The position numbers and the translations under genes are program-made. Below the pieces are notes generated by a model, which was given only the letters and a program-made list of their open reading frames with translations, was not told where the DNA came from and ran no database searches. This document shows positions 8,443-17,414 of a DNA stretch of 64,000 nucleotides, in pieces; the first letter of the stretch is position 1, and every line of letters begins with the position of its first letter. The DNA comes from Prevotella sp. Rep29. GTDB lineage: Bacteria > Bacteroidota > Bacteroidia > Bacteroidales > Bacteroidaceae. Location of the stretch: the NCBI RefSeq assembly GCF_019551475.1, contig NZ_CP047159.1:2356001-2420000 (forward strand), written 5' to 3'.

Positions 8443-10817
8443 TCTTGTGTCTCTTTTGATTGCTGATTGAGTTTCTTACCAAGTCTCAACACGTTCTTTC
8501 CATCTACCCGCTCGTAATTGATGGTATCCATCAGCTGTCTTACGAGGAATATGCCCAGTCCTCCTATCGGACGATCTTCCACCGAAAGGGTTGTGTCCGC
8601 CTCTTCCTTCGTTGTCGGGTCGAACGGGATGCCTGAATCGCTGATGACAAAGTTCAAGAAGTCGTCGTCTGCCGAAGCCTCGATGTTGACCGTTCCTGCC
8701 TTTCCGTCGGGATAGGCATAGTTCATCACGTTCACCACCGCCTCTTCCAGTGCCAGGTTCAGGCTCATGCCCAAAGACGCATCCAGTTCCAGTGCCTCTG
8801 CCACCTGATCGACGAACTCATTCAAGCGCGGGACATCATTCACATCGTTGGCGAGAACGATGCTGCGCTGCATGCGGATATCCCGCTTCAGACCCTTATA
8901 CTGCACTGCCAGCATCGTCAGGTCATCGCTTTGAGGAGCACTATCCACAAACTCGTTCACCGAGTCGGTCATCCTCTTGATGAAGCTCGTAGGATTCAAA
9001 TTCTTTTCTTCCTTCAGCTGTTTCGTCAGCGCCAACATCCGGTGTTCCTCATATTGTTCGTGTGAGATGTTCTCTGCCTCCGTCAGACCGTCGGTATATA
9101 AGAAGATGATGGAACCTGGATCCAGAAGCGTTTCCTGAACTTCGAACTTGAATCCCATGACGACACCCAGAGGCATATTCGGGATGACAGGCAGCAGCCC
9201 CATTCCCGAACCGACCATCAGCGGCGCGCAATGGCCTGCATTACAGAAGCGCAAGCGCCCGGACGGAAGGTCGAGCACACCCACGAACAGGGTCACGAAC
9301 ATCATCGATTCATTCATATCTGCCATGGCTTCGTTCATCTGTGTAACGATTTTCCCAGCATTCGACTCATGTGCTGAGACGATGCGGAACAGACTTCGCG
9401 TCACCGCCATCACTAAGGATGCCGGCACTCCCTTGCCGCTCACGTCGCCAATACAGAAAAACAGCTTCTCGTCGCGGATATAGAAATCGTATAAGTCGCC
9501 GCCAACTTCCTTCGCCGGAACCAGCTGACCGTAAATATCCACATCTCTACGGTCGGGATAAGGCGGGAATATCTTTGGAATCATCGACTGCTGAATACCG
9601 CTCGCGATGCGCAGTTCGCTTTCGATGCGTCCTTTCTGCTCGTTGACAACCTTCAGTTCCTTTATGCGCTCTGTCAAAGAATTCTGCATCATCTTGAACG
9701 AGTCATGGAGTTTCAGCATCTCGTCTTTGGTAGTGATTTCGGGCAGTTCGCTTTCGAAATTACCCGCAGCAATCTCGTTGGCTGAATAGGCGAAGCGCTC
9801 CAGCGGGCGAGTGATACGCTTCACTGCCTTATGACAGACGAACAATAGTGTCAACAATCCAAGGAACATGGTAGCCACAACGATAAATCCAAGCAGGCTT
9901 ACCACCTGAAAGAACTCCTTTTCCGGGCAGATGATTGCCATCGACCATCCCGTTCGCTGAATGGGTTTGTAGAATGCCACAGAGGGAATTCCGTCGTTTT
10001 TAAACTTCGAGAATCCTTCTTTTCCGTCAATCATCGCATGCGCAATGCCGTCGTCAATCGTATCTTCGGTTTCAGTTATGTTGCTGAATATCGTTTCATT
10101 GAGAATCCGTTCTTTCCGCGGATGGACGATATAGGTTCCTCCCCTACTTACTGCCAGCGTATAGGCATCTTTATAATACTTGATATTGCTCAGCAGTTTG
10201 GTCAGCCAGTCCAAGGACACGTCTGCCGTGAAGATGGCAAATATCTTACCGTCCTTATCCCTCAATGGATAGGAATAGGTCGTCATGATCATTTCACCGC
10301 CACCGGTATCGTAATAAGGCTCGCTCCAATAATCCGTATCCAGCAACTTCGGTATCTGGTACCAGTCCATGTAATGGTACTCATAATCGTCTGTTCCCAA
10401 CTGTTTGCTTGATATCTCCAGCCCATCCCTGTAGGCATAGGGAGAGAACTGCACGCCACGGTCTTTGTAGTAGTTCGGTTCGAAAGCGACGGCAGACCCG
10501 GCAATAATCGGATTGATGTCCAGGAGTTGCTTGGTGATTTCATACATCTTGTCGGGGTCGTCGAGGTGTTCATAGATGAGAGGAACCGTATTTCCCACTG
10601 CGACCTCTACCGAATTGAGGACATGATTGATGCGCAGGGTCGTGTTTTCCAACACACCTTCTGCCCGCTGCTTAGCCTCCTTGGAGAGTCCGTTGCGCAT
10701 AAAAAAGAACAACACGATGCAAATCAAGGCGAAAATGACTCCCGCCGTGAGCAATACCCAAAAGGTGAGCCTCTTGGAGAAAGATTTTGATGTATTGAAA
10801 AACCGTGAAAGTTTCAT
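8439..10817 (-). CDS. dCache-HAMP-SpoIIE phosphatase-HATPase signalling protein
   Basis: A 792-residue membrane sensor. Domains in order: membrane segment 18-40; extracytoplasmic dCache-type sensor about 45-300; membrane segment 305-328; HAMP 330-385; short coiled coil to 415; PP2C/SpoIIE phosphatase about 430-640 with metal-binding GGDLYDF (D441), IGDVSGKGVPAS (D458), TDGLTE and SDDLTML; and a C-terminal RsbW-like HATPase about 655-780 with N-box EEAVVNVMNYAYP, SDSGIPFDP and GGLGIFLVRQLMD. One chain therefore carries both the phosphatase and the kinase of a partner-switching system. It overlaps both neighbours by four bases. The STAS protein encoded downstream is the obvious substrate. Confidence 0.93.
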   Translation of the reverse strand: MKLSRFFNTSKSFSKRLTFWVLLTAGVIFALICIVLFFFMRNGLSKEAKQRAEGVLENTTLRINHVLNSVEVAVGNTVPLIYEHLDDPDKMYEITKQLLDINPIIAGSAVAFEPNYYKDRGVQFSPYAYRDGLEISSKQLGTDDYEYHYMDWYQIPKLLDTDYWSEPYYDTGGGEMIMTTYSYPLRDKDGKIFAIFTADVSLDWLTKLLSNIKYYKDAYTLAVSRGGTYIVHPRKERILNETIFSNITETEDTIDDGIAHAMIDGKEGFSKFKNDGIPSVAFYKPIQRTGWSMAIICPEKEFFQVVSLLGFIVVATMFLGLLTLLFVCHKAVKRITRPLERFAYSANEIAAGNFESELPEITTKDEMLKLHDSFKMMQNSLTERIKELKVVNEQKGRIESELRIASGIQQSMIPKIFPPYPDRRDVDIYGQLVPAKEVGGDLYDFYIRDEKLFFCIGDVSGKGVPASLVMAVTRSLFRIVSAHESNAGKIVTQMNEAMADMNESMMFVTLFVGVLDLPSGRLRFCNAGHCAPLMVGSGMGLLPVIPNMPLGVVMGFKFEVQETLLDPGSIIFLYTDGLTEAENISHEQYEEHRMLALTKQLKEEKNLNPTSFIKRMTDSVNEFVDSAPQSDDLTMLAVQYKGLKRDIRMQRSIVLANDVNDVPRLNEFVDQVAEALELDASLGMSLNLALEEAVVNVMNYAYPDGKAGTVNIEASADDDFLNFVISDSGIPFDPTTKEEADTTLSVEDRPIGGLGIFLVRQLMDTINYERVDGKNVLRLGKKLNQQSKETQE

Positions 10818-11764
10818 GATCCTTTTATCTGTTTGTAAGCGATTTTATTGCTGATATACCCATTCGTATGGAGTAAGCGAACTGCCAAGTTGAAGTCTCT
10901 TTCGTCCAACGTATAGGTTCGCTTCCCGTTTCTTTTGCTCACCAAGGTGTCCAGTATTTTCTCAAGCATCCATTTCTGTGCCTTGCGATTGGTCTTCACC
11001 TTCGTCTTCTTTGCCGCATCCATCACAAAATCAAGCGTCTCCTGAGGGTGTGCACATGCCCATTCCCACCCTTGGCGGGTTGCCGCCACAAACTTCTCAA
11101 TATCCTTTTTATGAGTCTTGTAAAACTCCTCCGTCACATAGACACCGTCTTCGGGGATGTTGTAGCCAATCTTCGAAAAGTACAGGAGTTGGTTTTCCTT
11201 CAGTCTCCTGCCCGACATCAGCAGCTGATAATACTCATTATAGCTCATTGCCATCGTCGCGTCTATCGCACCGGAAATAAAGAGATTGATGTTTTGAATG
11301 AACGGAATCCACTGAATGTTCAACCCATACTCCTTGTCGAGGATAAAGCCAAGCTCGGAAAAGCCCACCTTCCAGTTGCCTATCCGCATCCCCTGCAAGT
11401 CTTTCGGACCTTCAAGCGGTTTTTTCGAGATAATCATCAATGAAGAATTCTGGCTTGCCTGCATCACATTGACCAACCGCAAGCCCTCGTCCATATACTT
11501 GATTGCCGAGAGCAAGTGCATCGTAACAAACTGGCTTGTGCCGTCCTTCAGGCGATTCACACAAGAATTAGACGCAGAGATGTGCTCTATTTTCACATCC
11601 AGACCAGCCCGCTTGTAGAAACCTTTCGCCACCGCCACATAATATCCGGCAAACTGCGCCTGCGCAGTCCACTGCGGAGTCAACACAAATTGCTCGCCCC
11701 TCGCGCATAGCGAAGACAACCAGCAACAGACAAAAAGTAAAACGAATTTCTTCACAAACCCCAT
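10814..11764 (-). CDS. NMT1/THI5-type solute-binding protein
   Basis: A 316-residue periplasmic binding protein of the SsuA/ThiY/NMT1 class (QWTAQAQFAGYYVAVAKGFY, then KRAGLDV near the N-terminus). I chose the ATG at 11764 because it gives a clean signal peptide (MGFVKKFVLLFVCCWLSSLC); a GTG at 11797 in the same frame would add 11 residues. Such proteins normally serve ABC importers for pyrimidine precursors, sulfonates or similar, but no ABC permease or ATPase is near. Instead it overlaps the sensor gene by four bases, so it may present a ligand to the dCache domain. The promoter lies about 55-90 bases upstream. Confidence 0.82.
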   Translation of the reverse strand: MGFVKKFVLLFVCCWLSSLCARGEQFVLTPQWTAQAQFAGYYVAVAKGFYKRAGLDVKIEHISASNSCVNRLKDGTSQFVTMHLLSAIKYMDEGLRLVNVMQASQNSSLMIISKKPLEGPKDLQGMRIGNWKVGFSELGFILDKEYGLNIQWIPFIQNINLFISGAIDATMAMSYNEYYQLLMSGRRLKENQLLYFSKIGYNIPEDGVYVTEEFYKTHKKDIEKFVAATRQGWEWACAHPQETLDFVMDAAKKTKVKTNRKAQKWMLEKILDTLVSKRNGKRTYTLDERDFNLAVRLLHTNGYISNKIAYKQIKGS

Positions 11765-11819
11765 ACCTATAGTTATTTTCTTTCTTGCCGCTGACACGCC
11801 AAGAAGATTGTTGATGCAG

Positions 11820-11851
11820 CAAAGATAAACATATTTATCCGAAACAACAAA
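11820..11851 (-). promoter_or_regulatory. Promoter of the signalling operon
   Basis: Read on the minus strand: TTTG (11848-11851), 20 bases, TATCTTTG (11820-11827). Transcription would start near 11814, about 50 bases before the chosen ATG at 11764. Confidence 0.75.
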
Positions 11852-11953
11852 TAATATCGTGCATTTTTACGGATTGTCTGTAAACAAAAAATTTACAAAA
11901 AGCCATTGTTTCTTAACCCGAATCCGATGAAATTGACCACCAACACACAACTT

Positions 11954-12168
11954 GCATAAACATACCGAAAAGGGCGTATAAATATGCAGTTGAACTTTCG
12001 CTTTCCAAAAGTTCAACTTTTGCACTCTAAAAGTTCAACTTTCACCGCCTAAAAGTTCAACTTTTGCAAGCTAAAAGTTGAACTTTTGGAAAGCCATACT
12101 TAACACACTGAAAACCAATAGCTTGCAAAACACCCTCCAATCGTTCCACCCTTGCATAAATATACAAA
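11954..12168 (+). repeat. 215-bp palindrome-array element, copy 1 (family A)
   Basis: Begins with GCATAAACATAC and GGGCGTATAAATATGC and ends with GCATAAATATACAA. In the middle are four 22-bp units starting at 12007, 12029, 12051 and 12073, each with the core AAAAGTTCAACTTTT or AAAAGTTGAACTTTT plus a 7-base spacer. The outer edges CTTTCCAAAAG and CTTTTGGAAAG are inverted repeats, so the whole array can also pair end to end. It lies between the signalling-operon promoter and the korB terminator. Confidence 0.9.
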
Positions 12169-12311
12169 AGCGGCAAGCGGCTCAACGAGTGGGATGACAG
12201 AAGCAGGACGAAAGATATCACCGGAGAACGGAGCGTCGGTACTGAAACGTCTGACAGCGTTCGGATGACCGACATGGACTCTCCCGGCTGCCATTGCCGT
12301 ATGGAACACAA

Positions 12312-12349
12312 AAAAAGCATGGTTCCCTTGCCTGGAAACCATGCTTTTT
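12312..12349 (-). terminator. Terminator after korB
   Basis: A 13-bp stem (AAAAAGCATGGTT and its complement, 12312-12324 and 12337-12349) with A and T tracts on both sides. It can act in both directions; korB ends 52 bases upstream of it on the minus strand. Confidence 0.85.
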
Positions 12350-12400
12350 CCGATTCTATTTTTATTTACTTGTCGCTATTCAAACGCCTCTTGAAGGCTG

Positions 12401-13405
12401 TTATTTCACCTCCCAAGTGTCGTTGGTCGCAAGCAGTTCTTCGAAATTATGGTATTTCTTCTGCTGCTTCACCTCCTCAATCTGTGCATAGACAGCATCG
12501 TTGTAGGTCGGTGCCGCCACGTCGCGGATGACACCCAGTGCGATGGGGAAGCCGTCTTCGTTGGACATCATGGCGAGTTTGAGCTGCAAGGTGTCGTCCT
12601 CACAATGTGCGTCATGCACGAGCACGTCGTCCAGCGTGTATCCGTCTTTGCCGATTTCCACGACTTTCAGTCCGAAACCTTCCTGCACCAGTCCGAATTC
12701 GTTGTTCTCACCGAACACGAGTTTTTCGCCATGACGCACGTAGATGGCATTCTTCTGCCGTCCTTCCTTCGTGTAAACGGCATCGTGACAATGGTCGTTG
12801 AAGATGACGCAGTTCTGCAGAATCTCGCAAACGGCAGCACCTTTGTGCTGATAGGCTGCCTTCAGCACGGCGATGGTCTCCGGTGCATCGGTTGCAACGG
12901 TGCGTGCAAAGAACTTGCCGCGCGCGCCGAAGCAGAGTTCTGCCGGGCGGAACGGGTCTTCCACGGTTCCGTACGGGCTCGACTTTGAGACGAAACCGCG
13001 CGGAGAGGTCGGAGAATATTGTCCTTTGGTAAGACCATAGATACGGTTGTTGAGCAGGATGATGTTCAGGTCGATGTTACGACGCATGGCATGGATGAAG
13101 TGGTTTCCACCGATAGCCAGTCCGTCGCCGTCGCCCGACACCTGCCAGACACAGAGTTCGGGATTGGCAGTCTTGACACCTGTCGCGATGGCTGCCGCAC
13201 GTCCATGAATCGTCTGCATGGCATAGGTGTTTACGTAATAGGGCAGACGACTGGAACATCCGATACCTGAGATGACTGCCATCTGGTGGGGTGCTACCCC
13301 TACTTCTGCCATTGCCTTGTGCAGTGATGCGAGGAAGAAATGGTCACCGCAACCGGGACACCAACGTGGTTGTCCTTTCTTATAATCTTGAAATGTATAT
13401 TCCAT
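12401..13405 (-). CDS. korB: 2-oxoacid:ferredoxin oxidoreductase, beta subunit
   Basis: A 334-residue thiamine-diphosphate-binding subunit. WCPGCGDHFFLASL (15-28) is the start typical of KorB-type beta subunits, with the diphosphate motif GDGDGLAIGGNHFIHA and NN(R)IYGLTKGQYSPTS. With KorA it should convert 2-oxoglutarate (or a related 2-oxoacid) and CoA to succinyl-CoA, CO2 and reduced ferredoxin; in anaerobes it often works in the reductive direction. It follows korA by six bases in the same operon and is followed by a strong terminator. Confidence 0.93.
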   Translation of the reverse strand: MEYTFQDYKKGQPRWCPGCGDHFFLASLHKAMAEVGVAPHQMAVISGIGCSSRLPYYVNTYAMQTIHGRAAAIATGVKTANPELCVWQVSGDGDGLAIGGNHFIHAMRRNIDLNIILLNNRIYGLTKGQYSPTSPRGFVSKSSPYGTVEDPFRPAELCFGARGKFFARTVATDAPETIAVLKAAYQHKGAAVCEILQNCVIFNDHCHDAVYTKEGRQKNAIYVRHGEKLVFGENNEFGLVQEGFGLKVVEIGKDGYTLDDVLVHDAHCEDDTLQLKLAMMSNEDGFPIALGVIRDVAAPTYNDAVYAQIEEVKQQKKYHNFEELLATNDTWEVK

Positions 13406-13411
13406 GGCTGT

Positions 13412-15259
13412 TTACTTCTTTAAAATGTCCTCAAATGCAGTAACTAATTCACTCACGACGAACGGCTGTCCTTTCACTTCGTTATACTGGTAAGGCGTGA
13501 AGCCGTCGATTTGTCCGCGCAGATAGATTGCGAGCTGTCCGAGGTTCTGCTCTGCCACGACCACTTTCTTGTATCGCTTGAGCACTTCTGCCGTGTTTTT
13601 CGGCAGCGGGTTGATATATTTGAACTGTGCCTGCGCCACTTTGTAGCCTTTCTGCTGCAACTCAAGCATGGCGCTGACGAGGTGTCCGTATGTAGAACCG
13701 AATCCGACGATAAGCAGGTCGGCATCCTCGTCGCCCATCACCTGAAGGTCGGGAACGGGGATTTTTGCCACTTTCTCTGCACGCAGACGACACATGAGGT
13801 CGTGGTTTTCGGGATCGGTACTGATAGCTCCTGTCTTGCCGTCCTTCTCCAGTCCGCCGATGATGTGCGTATAGCCTTCCTGTCCAGGGATAGCCCAGTA
13901 ACGCACCTTGCTCTCCTCGTCACGGAAATATGGGGTATAGTTGCCCTTCATCTCCGGAGTTACATAGTGCGGACGGATGGCTGGCAGCTCTGCCATGGTC
14001 GGCAACTTCCATGCTGCCGAACCGTTTGCAATGAAAGCATCGGTAAGCAGGATAACCGGCGTCAGGTGTTCAAGGGCAATCTTTGCTGCCTCGTATGCAG
14101 CGTCGAAACAGTCTGTCGGACTGGTTGCCGCAATAACGGGCATGGGGCTTTCGCCGTTGCGTCCGTAGAGTGCCTGAAGGAGGTCGGTCTGTTCACTCTT
14201 GGTGGGCAGTCCCGTGGAAGGACCACCGCGCTGAACGTCAATTACCACCAACGGCAACTCATCGATAACGGCGAGGTTCATCGCCTCACTCTTCAGACAG
14301 ATGCCCGGTCCTGAAGTGCTGGTGGCAGCAAGCGCACCGGCGAAGGATGCTCCAACGGCTGATGCACAGCCCGAGATTTCATCCTCACACTGAACGGTGA
14401 TGACGCCGCACGACTTGTGTTTGGACAGTTCATGCAGGATATCCGTTGCCGGCGTGATAGGATATGAGCCCAGAAAGAGGCGCAAACCTGCTTTCTCGGC
14501 AGCAGCTATCAAGGCGTATGCCGTAGCCTTATTGCCCGTGATATCCATGTATCGTCCGGTCTCTTTGTGCTTTGATTCGATGCGATAAGTGGCAGGAACA
14601 CTGGCATGGGTGTTGTGACCGTAGTCATATCCGGCTTGCACAACCTTGATATTGTTCTCAGCGATTTCCGGTTTCTTAGCGAACTTCTCGCGCAGGAAAT
14701 TGGCAACGAGGCTGAGGTCGCGGTTAAACAACCAGCAAACCAGTCCCACAGCAAACATGTTACGGCATTTGAGCATCGCCTTATTGTCCATGCCTGTGTC
14801 CTTAAGACACTCTTTCACCATCGTCGTGAGCGGACATTGCACCACGCGGTCGGGGTCGATACCCATCTCGCCGAGATAGTCTTCCGTCTGGAATGCTGCC
14901 TTTTTCAGGTCGTTGGGACCGAAGCTGTCGGTGTCAATAATAATCGTTGCCTGTGGTTTAGCATAGCGATACTGCGTCTTGAGCGCTGCCGCATTCATTG
15001 CCACGAGCACGTCACAAAGGTCACCGGGGGTATAGACCTTGCCTGCCCCGATGTGTACCTGAAATCCTGAAACACCGGTCAGCGAACCTTGCGGAGCGCG
15101 GATGTCGGCGGGATAGTCGGGAAAGGTTGAGATACCATTACCTACAGTTGCTGATACCGTAGAGAAAATGTTTCCTGCGAGCTGCATACCGTCGCCGGAA
15201 TCACCTGAGAAGCGGACTACGACTTGGTCGAGTTCCTTCACTTCCAATTGTTCTGCCAT
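13412..15259 (-). CDS. korA: 2-oxoacid:ferredoxin oxidoreductase, fused gamma-alpha subunit
   Basis: A 615-residue protein. Residues about 10-190 are the gamma domain (VVRFSGDSGDGMQLAGNIFS), and 220 to the end is the alpha/pyrimidine-binding part (GNKATAYALIAAAEKAGLRL, then FLGSYPITPATDILHELSKH; TSGPGICLKSEAMNLAV; VQRGGPSTGLPTKSEQTDLL). This gamma-alpha fusion with a separate beta gene is the usual arrangement in Bacteroidota. It forms the first gene of the korAB operon, with a promoter 50-80 bases upstream. Confidence 0.93.
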   Translation of the reverse strand: MAEQLEVKELDQVVVRFSGDSGDGMQLAGNIFSTVSATVGNGISTFPDYPADIRAPQGSLTGVSGFQVHIGAGKVYTPGDLCDVLVAMNAAALKTQYRYAKPQATIIIDTDSFGPNDLKKAAFQTEDYLGEMGIDPDRVVQCPLTTMVKECLKDTGMDNKAMLKCRNMFAVGLVCWLFNRDLSLVANFLREKFAKKPEIAENNIKVVQAGYDYGHNTHASVPATYRIESKHKETGRYMDITGNKATAYALIAAAEKAGLRLFLGSYPITPATDILHELSKHKSCGVITVQCEDEISGCASAVGASFAGALAATSTSGPGICLKSEAMNLAVIDELPLVVIDVQRGGPSTGLPTKSEQTDLLQALYGRNGESPMPVIAATSPTDCFDAAYEAAKIALEHLTPVILLTDAFIANGSAAWKLPTMAELPAIRPHYVTPEMKGNYTPYFRDEESKVRYWAIPGQEGYTHIIGGLEKDGKTGAISTDPENHDLMCRLRAEKVAKIPVPDLQVMGDEDADLLIVGFGSTYGHLVSAMLELQQKGYKVAQAQFKYINPLPKNTAEVLKRYKKVVVAEQNLGQLAIYLRGQIDGFTPYQYNEVKGQPFVVSELVTAFEDILKK

Positions 15260-15309
15260 AATCTTATGAATTAAAGAACTTTGTTAGGTTAATGTCTGTT
15301 ATTGGGTTG

Positions 15310-15341
15310 CAAAGTTCTGAAATAATATTGATTCGGGCAAA
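15310..15341 (-). promoter_or_regulatory. Likely promoter of korAB
   Basis: On the minus strand: TTTG (15338-15341), 20 bases, GAACTTTG (15310-15317). The -7 box departs from TAnnTTTG at its first base (G for T); spacing and position are right. Confidence 0.5.
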
Positions 15342-15661
15342 TTTTTTTTGGAGAAACTCCGCTTTTGGGAACCTTTTTCCCTAATTCTTCCGTTTTTTCC
15401 GTCACTTTGCTTCCGATTTCCGCCACCATCCCATCATTTCGTTATTTCCTTTTCCGCCGCTTTGCGCAGGGTTATACGCCAATCACCCCCATATAATCAG
15501 CCGTCTTTCTGCAGAGGCGGATTGATGTATTTGTCCCCGATTTGAAAAAAATAAGTCGGGCAACACCTCGCAGAACTAAGAAAGCCAGCTCTGTTTGTTC
15601 TGTTCGAGGCTTGCACCGACTTGTTGAAAAGGGCTTATCCCTGCCGAGAGGGTCGAGCGGG
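15342..15661. other. Gap between korA and the nucleoside kinase
   Basis: No gene seen. A degenerate copy of the GC-rich palindrome (family B) stands at about 15512-15540 (GGCGGATTGATGTATTTGTC). The rest is a T-rich, non-coding stretch. Confidence 0.5.
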
Positions 15662-17326
15662 TCAATACTTGAACGACGACCCTCCGAGAAATTCGCGCAA
15701 CAAACTGGTTGGCGGCAACTGGCGGTTAGGCACCGGCAAGAAGTATTCGAGGAATTTGCGCAGGCGGAAAGCTTCGGTAAACTGATCGCAGTTCTCCGGA
15801 ACCTGTTCCAAGACAGGAATCGCCTGCTGCTTAATCACCGCCAACTCGTATATCATTGCCGTATTGAACATGGCGTCGGCATTCTCCTGGAAGGGGAATA
15901 TCCATTTGTTTTCTCCTGCTCTCACACTGGGCCAGCGGCGTATAGTCTCCTGCGCCGACACTCCGCGGTATTTGTGGTCGCGGATGATTCGCCGCAGCAG
16001 ACGGTTGTCGGTCGTCGGGATATAGTTGTGTTTATCCAGAAGTATCGTGGTCAATGCGGAAGCATAGATGCGATATTTCTGCTCTTCGGGAATTTGAGCC
16101 GTCAGCTCCGGATTCAGCGCATGAATACCTTCAACCACCAAGATTTCGTGCGGATTGAGCCTCAGCCTTCTTCCGCTCTTTTCGCTTTTCCCCGTCTGGA
16201 AGTTGTATTTCGGCAGTTCCACCTCCTCGCCATTGAAGAGAGCGGTCAGTTGCTCGTTGAGCAGCGGGATGTTCAGGGCATGCAGATGTTCGAAGTCGTA
16301 GTCGCCCGATTCGTCTTTCGGTGTTTTGTCGCGGTCGAGGAAATAGTCGTCGAGTGAGATGGCTATGGGCTTGATGCCGTTGCACACAAGTTGTATTGAC
16401 AATCTCTTGGATGTCGTTGTCTTACCGCTCGACGAAGGACCGGCTATCAGCGCCATCTTGACCGTCTTACGCTTGGCAATCTCTTCTGCGATAGAAGCGA
16501 TTTTCTTTTCCTGCAACGCTTCGGAAACATTGATGACGGTGGTTGCCCATCCTTTTTGCACAGCTTCGTTGAAGTCGCCTACCGTCTGCAGTCCGAGAAG
16601 ACTCTGCCAGTGGTGATGCTCCTTGAATATCTCGAACATCTTGTCCTGCCGGATGAGTTCTCCCAGTTCATTCGGATTTTTTACCGATGGTATGCGCAGC
16701 AGCAGTCCGTCATAGTATTTTTCCAATCCGAAGAGATACAGCATACTGGTATTGGGCAGGAGCGCTCCGTAATAAAAGTCTGCATAATCGCCGAGCTGGT
16801 AATAGGTTGTATATAACCTTCCGAGGCTCTTGAGCAACTTCACTTTCGAGACAGAGCCGTTCTTTTCAAAGATGCTGATGGCTTCTTCCGTCGTGCACTC
16901 ATGCCGCTCGATAGGCATCGCAGCATCGATGATTTCCTGCATCCGGCGGCGTATTTTTTCGGCATCTTCCTGTTCTACGGGATGCCCGATAGACAGGTCG
17001 CAATAGTAACCGTTCGAAACGGGAATATCAATCATGACGCTGCCGTCGGCATAGATGTCGTGCACCGCTTTGCAAAGAACTATAAATAATGTACGCGTAT
17101 AGGCACGAAGTCCGGATGAAGAGGTGATGTCAAGAAACTCCACATCCTTGGGATGATAGAGTCTGAAGTCCAATCCTTCAACCTTATTATTGACCTTGGC
17201 ACTGATGAGCAAGCCATTAAGTTGTGGCTGAAACGCATCAAAAACTTCAGAAAGTGTGACTCCTTTTGCAAAGTTTCGTGTTTTTTTATTATTTTTGCAT
17301 CGGATTTGAATCTGGTCTGCATTCAT
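15662..17326 (-). CDS. Nucleoside (uridine-type) kinase with TGS/SAD-like N-terminus
   Basis: A 554-residue protein of a family common in Bacteroidota. The N-terminal ~270 residues resemble the TGS and second additional domain (editing) region of threonyl-tRNA synthetase. The C-terminal half is a P-loop kinase of the uridine kinase/phosphoribulokinase group: Walker A AGPSSSGKTT (295-304), then SLDDYFLDRDKTPKDESGDY and DFEHLHALNI, and VEGIHALNPEL. It should phosphorylate a nucleoside, probably uridine or cytidine, in salvage, though family members are annotated only as 'nucleoside kinase'. It is a single gene diverging from the Na/Pi transporter. Confidence 0.85.
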   Translation of the reverse strand: MNADQIQIRCKNNKKTRNFAKGVTLSEVFDAFQPQLNGLLISAKVNNKVEGLDFRLYHPKDVEFLDITSSSGLRAYTRTLFIVLCKAVHDIYADGSVMIDIPVSNGYYCDLSIGHPVEQEDAEKIRRRMQEIIDAAMPIERHECTTEEAISIFEKNGSVSKVKLLKSLGRLYTTYYQLGDYADFYYGALLPNTSMLYLFGLEKYYDGLLLRIPSVKNPNELGELIRQDKMFEIFKEHHHWQSLLGLQTVGDFNEAVQKGWATTVINVSEALQEKKIASIAEEIAKRKTVKMALIAGPSSSGKTTTSKRLSIQLVCNGIKPIAISLDDYFLDRDKTPKDESGDYDFEHLHALNIPLLNEQLTALFNGEEVELPKYNFQTGKSEKSGRRLRLNPHEILVVEGIHALNPELTAQIPEEQKYRIYASALTTILLDKHNYIPTTDNRLLRRIIRDHKYRGVSAQETIRRWPSVRAGENKWIFPFQENADAMFNTAMIYELAVIKQQAIPVLEQVPENCDQFTEAFRLRKFLEYFLPVPNRQLPPTSLLREFLGGSSFKY

Positions 17327-17414
17327 AACATTGATTATTTAATCGTTTTGAGGCGGTAAAGTTAATACATTTTTTTCGTATGGACAATTTTGTCTTCTTA
17401 ATTTAATATTAATT

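Noticed and set aside
12007..12094. Palindrome arrays as CRISPR
   Set aside because: The period is 22 bp with 7-base spacers that are similar between units, no cas gene is near, and the units are palindromes rather than repeats with unique spacers.
12057..12342. Short frames between the signalling operon and korB
   Set aside because: They run through the family A repeat and the korB terminator.
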